Program-made: the position numbers and the translations under genes | Notes under the pieces: model-generated | What the model was told of the DNA's origin: nothing | Database searches by the model: none | What the model saw: the letters and a program-made list of their open reading frames with translations, nothing else | Virus record (IMG/VR): IMGVR_UViG_3300048999_000175 | Location: 1 to 39,986 of that record | Source: a virus | DNA: 39,986 bases | Reading direction: 5' to 3' (one strand) | Shown here: positions 24,584 through 30,772 of the stretch, piece after piece | How the letters are laid out: every line of letters begins with the position of its first letter | Numbering within the stretch: position 1 is the stretch's first letter

Positions 24584-24777
24584 GACATCCCCTCCGCTAC
24601 GCGGAGTAGGGCGGCGTACTCGTCCGCCCGTGCCTGCACGGTCTTGACTTGCTTGCCCAGGGACAGGGCCACGGGCCCCGTGGCGGGCGCGGTGCGCCAC
24701 CTGTCGCGCAGCTTCTCGGCCTTCAGGGCCAAGCTCGCCTGCGTGAAACGCAGCTCGGCGAGAGTTAGCGGGGTCAC
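24580..24777 (-). CDS. Hypothetical helical protein (65 aa)
   Basis: GTG at 24777 overlaps the upstream stop (GTGA). It is entirely helical by pattern (LTLAELRFTQASLALKAEKL, KQVKTVQARADEYAALLRVA) and could form a coiled coil. No family assigned. The start is fixed by coupling to the acidic protein upstream. Confidence 0.65.
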   Translation of the reverse strand: MTPLTLAELRFTQASLALKAEKLRDRWRTAPATGPVALSLGKQVKTVQARADEYAALLRVAEGMS

Positions 24778-24953
24778 AGCTCCTCCCAGGAGCCGCTGAC
24801 GTTGTTGTTGATGACGTCCTGGACGGCGTCCCACAGAGCGCTGTCGCGCTCCTTCTCGGACATGCCCTCCCACTCGTCGTCCTCGTATTCCACCTCCTCC
24901 TCGTGGTTCGCACCAGAGAAACCGGTGTCCACGGTGATCAGGAAGCGCTTCAT
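24774..24953 (-). CDS. Acidic 59-aa protein of a conserved actinophage type
   Basis: A short gene from ATG at 24953, overlapping the helicase TGA, to TGA at 24774. It reads MKRFLITVDTGFSGANHEEE, then VEYEDDEWEGMSEKERDSAL and a C-terminus NNNVSGSWEEL. The FLITVDTGF opening, acidic middle and NNNVS..WEEL end form a pattern I recall from small conserved actinophage proteins (DUF7167-like). Function unknown. Confidence 0.75.
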   Translation of the reverse strand: MKRFLITVDTGFSGANHEEEVEYEDDEWEGMSEKERDSALWDAVQDVINNNVSGSWEEL

Positions 24954-25780
24954 CAGTCATCCCCTCCGCCCCAGGCTCCGTACCGGAGCGCTGCGGGCAG
25001 TTCGATTGCGTCGCCCACGTACGCACGCTCTGCGTGCAGATCCATGGCGAAGTGATTTTGTGCGTCTTTGTCCGCCTTGGCGTGACGATTCTTCACGCAG
25101 GCCACGCGGAGCTGGCCCTGGTCGTCCATCCCGCACGTGATGATCAGTTCCGGGATGGCGGCGACCTTGCCGTGGATGTCCGAGCGCCGTGGGCACGGCC
25201 GCTTCGCGGCCGGGCTGTCAGAGGCGTGATGAATCAACAGCACGTGTGCGCCCGTCTCGCGGGCGAGCACCTTGCTCTGGCGCATCAGATCCCGGAGCGT
25301 GGCCCACTCGTCTCCGGCCTCGTGTCCGACATCGGACACGATGTCCACCGCGATCTGCTCCGGCCAACGGCCGTGGACCTCCGCGTAAGCGAAGGTCTCC
25401 AGCCAGATGTCGTCCAGGGTCGGGTCGGGCCTGAAGTCCATTTTCAGGAAGTCGTAGCTGCCCAGCAGCTCGGCTGCCTTGTCGGGCTGGCTGAACGGCC
25501 AGCGCTCCGTCTCCTCCGTGGGCCTGCCGCTGGCGATGGCCAGCAGACGGGCCCGAATGGTCTCCAGGGATGAGTCGGTGCTGAACCCCAGGGTGGGCAC
25601 TTTCATGCCCACCAGGAGGTTCTGAAGCAACATCGTTTTGTACGAAGCCGGCAGGCCGGCGATCATCGAGACCGATGACCGCCGGAACCGGATGCCCCTG
25701 GAAGCCCAGGACGCGAACGGCATGGGCAGCGGCTCGGCCGCGACTTCCTTGCGGCCGACGCTGCGGGACAGGGTCTGCAC
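24953..25780 (-). CDS. DnaB-type RecA-fold helicase ATPase
   Basis: 275 aa; start GTG at 25780 directly after the upstream TAG. Walker A is AGLPASYKTMLLQ (G42, K48, T49; Tyr replaces the usual Gly before Lys). IAVDIVSDV is a likely Walker B and VLLIHHASDSPAAKRP resembles the DnaB H4 region. Only the C-terminal ATPase domain of DnaB is present (no N-terminal dimerisation domain), as in several phage helicase-like ATPases. Pairs functionally with the split primase. An accessory or loader ATPase is the alternative. Confidence 0.8.
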   Translation of the reverse strand: MQTLSRSVGRKEVAAEPLPMPFASWASRGIRFRRSSVSMIAGLPASYKTMLLQNLLVGMKVPTLGFSTDSSLETIRARLLAIASGRPTEETERWPFSQPDKAAELLGSYDFLKMDFRPDPTLDDIWLETFAYAEVHGRWPEQIAVDIVSDVGHEAGDEWATLRDLMRQSKVLARETGAHVLLIHHASDSPAAKRPCPRRSDIHGKVAAIPELIITCGMDDQGQLRVACVKNRHAKADKDAQNHFAMDLHAERAYVGDAIELPAALRYGAWGGGDD

Positions 25781-26032
25781 CTACTCGACCTCGGGATCGA
25801 TCAGACTGGCGGCGCCGAAGAGAGCCGCCGCCGTGTTGTACTTCGGGTCGGACGGTGTGGTCCGGCCCGCGTCGGCGTCCGCCGACTCCATGGCGGCGTT
25901 GCCCTGCTCGCGGATCTTCTCCGCCAGTTCGTGGGCGTGGAGTTCCAGGACGGAATCCATCTTCGCGGCCCAGCGGGCCTCGCTGTACCCTTCGTCGGGC
26001 TGGAGACTCAGCAACTGGCCTCTCGCGCTCAC
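25781..26032 (-). CDS. Hypothetical 83-aa protein, family shared with the last leftward gene
   Basis: GTG at 26032 overlaps the upstream TGA. LELHAHELAEKIREQGNAAM matches the equivalent part of the protein at 20609, and both end near an LIDPEV or YIDPQV motif. The middle differs. Probably a duplicated small family of the early operon, perhaps an adaptor; no enzymatic feature. Confidence 0.7.
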   Translation of the reverse strand: MSARGQLLSLQPDEGYSEARWAAKMDSVLELHAHELAEKIREQGNAAMESADADAGRTTPSDPKYNTAAALFGAASLIDPEVE

Positions 26033-26349
26033 CCGTCCACCTCGCCCAGCTCGGACGAGGACAGGCCCAGCGTCACGAAGGACCACCGGTCCTCATCGCC
26101 GGTCCGGTAGACCAGCATGGCCGGGAACGGCCAGTCCACGGCCTTGAGCAGTGCCAGCATCCCGTCGGGCTGGATGCCCGACCCGACCGAGTACCAGGAC
26201 CGCGCCTTGGCGCCGAAGTCCACGGGCCGGAACGGTGAGTGGTACTGAGCGGGGCCATTGTTCCTGGCTCGCATCTCCCTGTTCACGGCACTGACCCCGA
26301 GGTCGTTATCCCGCCCGTCGGGGAACAGCACGTACGTAACGGAGGCCAT
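26029..26349 (-). CDS. Hypothetical 106-aa protein
   Basis: ATG at 26349 overlaps the upstream TGA. The protein is mixed alpha/beta (MASVTYVLFPDGRDNDLGVS, HSPFRPVDFGAKARSWYSVG, AMLVYRTGDEDRWSFVTLGL). No known domain. Both ends are coupled to neighbours, supporting a real gene next to the helicase. Confidence 0.7.
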   Translation of the reverse strand: MASVTYVLFPDGRDNDLGVSAVNREMRARNNGPAQYHSPFRPVDFGAKARSWYSVGSGIQPDGMLALLKAVDWPFPAMLVYRTGDEDRWSFVTLGLSSSELGEVDG

Positions 26350-27092
26350 CAGGCAGGCATCGGGTTGAACTGGGCCAGCGCCGGGGCCGCCTGCGGCGAG
26401 CAGTACCACGCCTTGGTCGGGGCGCCGAAGAAGTTGTACGCCCCGCCCTTGGCCGGGTTGCCCTTCGGGATGCCCTGGCTCTGCGCCAGGGCGTGCAACT
26501 GGTCCTTGCCGCCCGGGTACGGGACGTTGAGGCGGTACCAGCCCTGCGGGGCGGGGTACGCCTCCTTGGCAGGCGCCTGCGCCTGCTGGCCACCGCCCCA
26601 CTGGGGCGCGGCGGGAGCCGCCCCGCCCTGCTGCCAGGCAGGCTGGCCCGGGTAGGGCTGGTTCGGCGGGGGCATCTGCGGGTTGTAGTTGGGCTGGCTC
26701 TGCATGGCCGGGGGCACAGCCTGCGGCGCGGCCGGCTGGCCGACGGCGATCTGCCACGCCGCCCGCAGGCGGCCCGCCAGGGGCGCCACGGCCTCGGCCG
26801 CCTCGGCCAGAGCCTCGGCCGTGCTGGCCCGGATCACGAGCATCGATCCGTCGGGCAGCTTCGGGGACCACGTGTAGACGTGGTCCGCCAGGGAGTACGG
26901 GTACTCCGGGTACGTCGCACCGCCGAAGGCGGCGCCGTCCTCGGGCTCCCAGCCCTCGGCCTCAACGTCGGGGGCAACGGTGTCCGTCATGCGGTTCTCC
27001 TGGTGCTCGATCACTTCGATGACCCGGATGGGTCCCAACTGCGCCTCCAGCAAGGAGGCGACGCGGATGTCCTCCGCCGTCCAGGCGGTCAC
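26349..27092 (-). CDS. Protein with Pro/Gln-rich linker, possible ssDNA-binding role
   Basis: 247 aa if it starts at the GTG at 27092, which overlaps the upstream TGA. The in-frame ATG at 26990 has a better ribosome site (AGGAGA) and would give 213 aa. An N-terminal domain (YSLADHVYTWSPKLPDGSML, VIRASTAEALAEAAEAV) is followed by a Pro/Gln/Ala/Gly-rich linker (residues 130-190) and a C-terminal domain (WYRLNVPYPGGKDQLHALAQ, NFFGAPTKAWYC). Linker composition recalls single-strand-binding proteins but no OB fold is evident. Function unknown. Confidence 0.7.
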   Translation of the reverse strand: MTAWTAEDIRVASLLEAQLGPIRVIEVIEHQENRMTDTVAPDVEAEGWEPEDGAAFGGATYPEYPYSLADHVYTWSPKLPDGSMLVIRASTAEALAEAAEAVAPLAGRLRAAWQIAVGQPAAPQAVPPAMQSQPNYNPQMPPPNQPYPGQPAWQQGGAAPAAPQWGGGQQAQAPAKEAYPAPQGWYRLNVPYPGGKDQLHALAQSQGIPKGNPAKGGAYNFFGAPTKAWYCSPQAAPALAQFNPMPA

Positions 27093-27562
27093 AGCCTGTC
27101 CGGATTGCGCTTCTTGTGGACCAGGCAGAAGCTGCCGGCGCGTACGCCGCAGCAGCACGTGGCCCAGTCGCCCGCAAGCGGCGCGAACGTGGTCGGGTAC
27201 TGCCTCTGGAAGCCCCCCAGGGCGGCCTCCAGCCGCCTCTCGCGCAGGGCATCGGCGTCGGGACGCACCGCGTCCCACGCGGCCCTGACGTTGGCGTACG
27301 CGGGCACGAGCATCCAGCGGCCGTGGCCGCCCTGGGTGGTCCCCGCCATACCCTCGCCGACCTTGGAGGCGGCGCCGGGAGCACGGGTACTGAACGGGCC
27401 GAGGACGGCGAGAGTGTTCTCGCCGCCGGTCCAGGCGTAGTTGGCCACCACCGCGAGGCGGTGGGTCCTGGAGCGCAGCTCATCCAGGGCAAGGATGAGC
27501 TCTTCGGCGATGTCCTCTGCCGTTTTGTCCTGATTTGACTCATCGGCGAGGATCGCCGTCAT
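27089..27562 (-). CDS. Hypothetical 157-aa protein with C-terminal Cys cluster
   Basis: ATG at 27562. The N-terminal half is helical (AEDIAEELILALDELRSRTH), the middle is glycine-rich, and the end holds CCCGVRAGSFCLVHKKRNPD, a possible metal site. The FCLVHKKRNPDRL tail resembles YCWTHKKLEPEEER of the membrane protein at 27813-28103. Possibly a shared motif or ancient duplication. No function assigned. Confidence 0.7.
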   Translation of the reverse strand: MTAILADESNQDKTAEDIAEELILALDELRSRTHRLAVVANYAWTGGENTLAVLGPFSTRAPGAASKVGEGMAGTTQGGHGRWMLVPAYANVRAAWDAVRPDADALRERRLEAALGGFQRQYPTTFAPLAGDWATCCCGVRAGSFCLVHKKRNPDRL

Positions 27563-27588
27563 GGCACTGATCTCACGGCGTGGGGGCA

Positions 27589-27816
27589 TCAGTGCCCGCA
27601 GGGCGGGCGGCTGGTGCCCAGGCACTTGCCGCACTTGTGCAGCCCGGGGCAGTCCACAACCGGCTCTTCCTCCGGGAAGCGGTAGCCGCAGAACGCGACG
27701 CCCCCGACCGGGACCGTGGTCGGATAGCACACCGCGCACACTCCATGCGCGGGCTCGCCCGCGTCTTCCTGCTCGGCGGTGATCTCCTCGAACGCCGTGT
27801 CAACGGCTGTGCTCAC
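27589..27816 (-). CDS. Cys-rich zinc-binding-like protein (75 aa)
   Basis: GTG at 27816 overlaps the upstream TGA. Cys pairs in GVCAVCYPTTVP, VAFCGYRF, VVDCPGLHKCGKCLGTS and a final PPCGH give seven Cys and two His, suggesting one or two zinc knuckles. The first 25 residues are acidic and helical. Likely a small DNA- or protein-binding factor; unknown role. Confidence 0.7.
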   Translation of the reverse strand: MSTAVDTAFEEITAEQEDAGEPAHGVCAVCYPTTVPVGGVAFCGYRFPEEEPVVDCPGLHKCGKCLGTSRPPCGH

Positions 27817-28103
27817 CGCTCCTCCTCCGGTTCGAGCTTCTTGTGGGTCCAGCAGTAGTCCGGGTCCCGCTCTTCGTCCGGCTCCGCCGGCGCGGACTCG
27901 TTGCGGACCATGGCGATGCCGACCAGGCAGAGGCCGGTCATGGCCGTGGAGAAGGCCAGCCAGCCCCATCGGGTGCTGGCTGCGGCCCCGAGGCCCACGG
28001 TCGCGTTGGCGACCAGGAGGACCAGCAGGCCACGAATCTCGTGGCCCCGAAGCACAGTGGCCGCCCCGAGGGCGGCCAGCAGGGATACGAACACGATGAG
28101 CAA
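27813..28103 (-). CDS. Multi-pass small membrane protein with Cys/His tail
   Basis: 96 aa from TTG at 28103, preceded by GGAG at suitable spacing. Hydrophobic segments MLIVFVSLLAALGAATVL, RGLLVLLVANATVGLGAAA and WLAFSTAMTGLCLVGIAMV suggest three passes, then an acidic tail DPDYCWTHKKLEPEEER. An overlapping ORF from ATG 28186 (MSHHPSDLYVLALLAAYLAA) adds a further membrane-like segment in another frame; joining them would need a -1 frameshift. Role unknown. Confidence 0.65.
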   Translation of the reverse strand: MLIVFVSLLAALGAATVLRGHEIRGLLVLLVANATVGLGAAASTRWGWLAFSTAMTGLCLVGIAMVRNESAPAEPDEERDPDYCWTHKKLEPEEER

Positions 28104-28166
28104 AGGGTGCTCCAGGAAATGGATAAGGCCGCCAGATAGGCGGCCAGGAGGGCGAGGACGTACAGG

Positions 28167-29027
28167 TCAGAAGGGTGGTGACTCATAGTCACTGTGATCC
28201 GGGTCGTAGCGCTGGGCCAGGGGGCCATTCACGGCGGCACAGGACGACGACACGTCGCAGATCCTGCAGGCCGCGCCGGGGTTCGCGCTGAACTTCCCGG
28301 CCTTGATCTGCTCCCACGCCTCCTGGTACATCTCGCCTACCGCCTCCGGCGTGTAGGCCAACAGCGGCCAGGGATTGGCCAGCGTCCCCGTACGGAACAT
28401 GAATGCGACGCCCAGCGTCGGAACTGTCTCGGGCCACTTGGCCGCGATCAGCGCGCCGTACGTGGCCATCTGGTCCGCCGACGCAGGCGGCCTCTTCGAG
28501 GTCTTCTTGTCCACCACGATCAACTGGTCGAAGACCGGGTCGTGGAACACGACATCGATGTACGCCTTGATTTCGGCTTCGCAACCTGGCAGGTGCCCAG
28601 ATACGTCCAGTTCGACCGCCGCGACGCCATCCGGCGTCGTCCATATCTCGTAGGGGGCCCGCTTCCTCCAGGCGATGTAGGCCGAGATCATCTGCGGGCC
28701 GTGGACGTTCCACCAGTCGATGGTCTCCGCCTTCGAGCTGCGCCAGTGGAACTCGTTGGGGTCCTTCTTGCGCAGCTCTTCGAGCTGATTCGTGAAGCGA
28801 ATGTTCCACTCTCGCTGGATGGTCTTGGCCGTCCAGTCGATGCCGCCAAGCGGCATGTTGATCTGATCTCTGTCGAAGTCCTCGGTCACTTCGTGCACGG
28901 CGGAGCCGGTGGCCAGCCAGAGCGCCGGCTGCTTCGGAGCCGGGGTCATCCGGGACAGAAAATAGGACTTCGCGCAGCGAAGGAGCGTGTCTCGCGAAGA
29001 GTGGCTGAGATGGCCGGGGAGGATCAT
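28167..29027 (-). CDS. Cas4/RecB-like PD-(D/E)XK exonuclease with iron-sulphur cysteines
   Basis: 286 aa from ATG at 29027. Active-site elements: H45, D158 (AYIDVVF), D173-x-K175 (VVDKKTSK) and Q186/Y190 (QMATY). C18 together with C254, C257 and C263 (AACRICDVSSSC) gives the four-Cys layout of Cas4/AddB-type 4Fe-4S nucleases. There is no CRISPR context, so a phage recombination or end-processing exonuclease is most likely. Coupled to the HNH gene by ATGA overlap. Confidence 0.85.
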   Translation of the reverse strand: MILPGHLSHSSRDTLLRCAKSYFLSRMTPAPKQPALWLATGSAVHEVTEDFDRDQINMPLGGIDWTAKTIQREWNIRFTNQLEELRKKDPNEFHWRSSKAETIDWWNVHGPQMISAYIAWRKRAPYEIWTTPDGVAAVELDVSGHLPGCEAEIKAYIDVVFHDPVFDQLIVVDKKTSKRPPASADQMATYGALIAAKWPETVPTLGVAFMFRTGTLANPWPLLAYTPEAVGEMYQEAWEQIKAGKFSANPGAACRICDVSSSCAAVNGPLAQRYDPDHSDYESPPF

Positions 29028-29452
29028 GCCACCCCCGCCCGGCGCCTAGGGTGCGCTCGGTCGTGGGCCCGCCTGCACTCGCGACAGTGCCGCCGGCCAG
29101 TCTGGACGTAGGTGTTCCCCTTGTCGTACGCATGCCCTTGCGGGCAGTGCGTCTTCCGGATGTTCCCGTTATTGGCGCTCGTGTCGCCGCGGCGGAGGTT
29201 CTCGGAATTGGTCACGGCTTCCAGGTGATCGGGCCGAACGCAGGCCGGCGTTCGACACAAGTGATCCAGGACCAGCCCGTCAGGTATTGGGCCGTAGGCC
29301 AAGGTGTACGAGAGCCGATGCGCCCCGCGCATCTTGCCGGCCAGGTAGAACCGCCCATATCCGACGGCGGTACCGCCCAGCCACAACATGCAGCCCTGCT
29401 CGTTCGGCAGGGCCACCTTGGCCCAGAAGCGGGCCTGGTCCTTCTCGGACAT
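29024..29452 (-). CDS. HNH endonuclease (HNH_3 / homing-type)
   Basis: 142 aa from ATG at 29452. The core HRLSYTLAYGPIPDGLVLDH then LCRTPACVRPDHLEAVT is the classic HNH_3 pattern; the final third holds CPQGHAY and RHCRECRRAH, zinc-binding in many members. Such enzymes cut or nick DNA and often move as homing genes. It sits between the WhiB-like and Cas4-like genes with normal operon overlap, so if mobile it is well integrated. Confidence 0.88.
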   Translation of the reverse strand: MSEKDQARFWAKVALPNEQGCMLWLGGTAVGYGRFYLAGKMRGAHRLSYTLAYGPIPDGLVLDHLCRTPACVRPDHLEAVTNSENLRRGDTSANNGNIRKTHCPQGHAYDKGNTYVQTGRRHCRECRRAHDRAHPRRRAGVA

Positions 29453-29453
29453 C

Positions 29454-30017
29454 TCAGGCTGCAATTTTCCCCTTCCAGGGATGTCGGCCCTTCGGGCCAT
29501 CGGCCTTCCCCTCCGCGCCTTCGGCGCTGGTCCATCCGACCGCCTCCCTGGCGGTCTCGGTCTCCAGCGCCCTGCGCTGCTTCTCGGCATCGAGCACCGC
29601 CTGGTGCTCCGCGACCAAGATCTTGATGTTGTTCGCGGACAGGCCCGTCCTGCGGACGATGACCGACAGGCGCCAGCCTTCGACGGATCCACGCTCGGCG
29701 TGGATGGTGGCGGCCAGGGCCGCCCGCTGGTCCTCGTCCTGACGCGCCAGCAGGCGCTGCTGCCGGCGGCGGTACAGGTACCGCTCGTACTGGTCCGTAC
29801 CGCCCCAGACCCCGAACTCCTCGCCCCAGCTGGTCTCGCGGCACGCGAGGAAGACGGGGCACTCGATGCAGATCTCCTTGGCCATGTCCCAGTGCTTCGC
29901 CGGGACGGGTCCCGGCTTGTGGCCAACGGTCTGGCTGCCGGGGTAGTGGAAGGTGTTCTCCAGTTCCTCCGTGGACAGCTCCGCGCACAGGCGCGCGTCG
30001 CCGTACGGCGACTTCAC
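29454..30017 (-). CDS. WhiB-like iron-sulphur transcription regulator with C-terminal HTH-like extension
   Basis: 187 aa from GTG at 30017. C11, C50, C53 and C59 (LCAELS, EICIECPVFLACRE) and the turn EEFGVWGGTD define a WhiB-like 4Fe-4S protein, an actinobacterium-specific regulator that binds sigma factor. Ordinary WhiB proteins are about 80-130 aa; here an extra 110 residues include GWRLSVIVRRTGLSANNIKI, a helix-turn-helix pattern, and a basic end. Near the promoter end of the early operon; likely controls phage or host transcription. Phage WhiB proteins (e.g. TM4) can repress host whiB genes. Confidence 0.88.
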   Translation of the reverse strand: MKSPYGDARLCAELSTEELENTFHYPGSQTVGHKPGPVPAKHWDMAKEICIECPVFLACRETSWGEEFGVWGGTDQYERYLYRRRQQRLLARQDEDQRAALAATIHAERGSVEGWRLSVIVRRTGLSANNIKILVAEHQAVLDAEKQRRALETETAREAVGWTSAEGAEGKADGPKGRHPWKGKIAA

Positions 30018-30289
30018 GGGGACTCCGGACCGGCGCGCAGGAGCTTGAGCAGCAGGTAGGCCACTCCGCGGACCCCACGTGCGCCTTCGACGCCGATCTG
30101 GGATTCGATACTCCGGGCGTGGTCCAGCGCGAGTTCTCGCGCCTCACTCAGCCCCTGCATCCGCCCTCGCTGCTCGGCGGCCTGGATGTGGGGCTCCAGA
30201 AGCGTGAGCAGGTCTACGACGCTGCCGCGCTCGGCGGTTCCCACCGTCTTCATGACCTCCGCCTTCCAGGCGGGCTCTTCCTTGCTCAT
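30014..30289 (-). CDS. Hypothetical helical protein (91 aa)
   Basis: ATG at 30289 overlaps the previous TGA. Predominantly helical (VVDLLTLLEPHIQAAEQRGR, ELALDHARSIESQIGVEG). No recognised domain. Overlaps the WhiB-like gene by GTGA, so the two are translated together. Confidence 0.7.
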   Translation of the reverse strand: MSKEEPAWKAEVMKTVGTAERGSVVDLLTLLEPHIQAAEQRGRMQGLSEARELALDHARSIESQIGVEGARGVRGVAYLLLKLLRAGPESP

Positions 30290-30711
30290 GAGTCGAGCAC
30301 CGTGATCGTGAAGCCGTAGCCGTAGTAGAAGGGGTTTCCGCAGGACCACGCGACGCTGAGTTCAAGCACGTCGCCCATGTCGGCGTAGATGTGCCAGGTG
30401 GTGTATCCGCCGGTGGTGCCCACTCCGGTGATGACGTGGTCAACCAACTCGGGGTGCAGAAGGAAGCTGTCAAGTTCCGTGTAGGCACAGCAGTCGCTGT
30501 GCGGGGCGAGCGTGACGCGCTTCCCGCTGTCCAGCACGATTGCGGTACCCGTGGTCGTGCCGTACCACCCCCCGGGGACATCTACATCCCGCTCCACGCG
30601 GACGATCCGGTGTCCAACAACCGCGTTGGTCAGGTCGCCGACGTTCTGTTCCATCGTGCCGTCGTCATCGTCTGCACCCAGCGTCTCGGCTGGGTAGTGC
30701 TCCGTGCTCAT
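30286..30711 (-). CDS. DUF7448-like hypothetical protein, first gene of the early operon
   Basis: 141 aa from ATG at 30711 with a strong AAGGAGGGAC ribosome site. Beta-rich: VGHRIVRVERDVDV, DSGKRVTLAPHSDCCAYTEL, LVDHVITGVGTTGGYTTWHI. The pattern GKRV...HxDCC...V is one I recall from conserved actinophage proteins (DUF7448-like). Function unknown. Its strong site and first position suggest a promoter just upstream, but none could be defined between here and the integrase terminator. Confidence 0.75.
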   Translation of the reverse strand: MSTEHYPAETLGADDDDGTMEQNVGDLTNAVVGHRIVRVERDVDVPGGWYGTTTGTAIVLDSGKRVTLAPHSDCCAYTELDSFLLHPELVDHVITGVGTTGGYTTWHIYADMGDVLELSVAWSCGNPFYYGYGFTITVLDS

Positions 30712-30732
30712 GTCCCTCCTTCGGGCATGCAA

Positions 30733-30759
30733 ATGGCCCATCCGGGATGGATGGGCCAT
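30733..30759 (-). terminator. Terminator-like hairpin after the integrase gene
   Basis: An 11-bp perfect stem ATGGCCCATCC / GGATGGGCCAT with loop GGGAT at 30744-30748. On the minus strand it is followed by TTTGC, a weak U-tract. It lies 14 bases beyond the integrase stop and directly before the early operon. Confidence 0.7.
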
Positions 30760-30772
30760 GGGTCTGTGCAGG

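Noticed and set aside
27938-28186. Alternative minus-strand ORF beginning MSHHPSDLYVLALLAAYLAA
   Set aside because: The first 28 residues look like a membrane segment but the rest is Cys/Ser/Pro/Trp-rich out-of-frame sequence overlapping a better gene; a -1 frameshift fusion remains possible and is noted under the 27813-28103 gene.
28167-29027. CRISPR-associated Cas4 with a CRISPR array
   Set aside because: No direct-repeat/spacer array or other cas gene was seen anywhere; the hairpin array has non-identical stems and is not a CRISPR.
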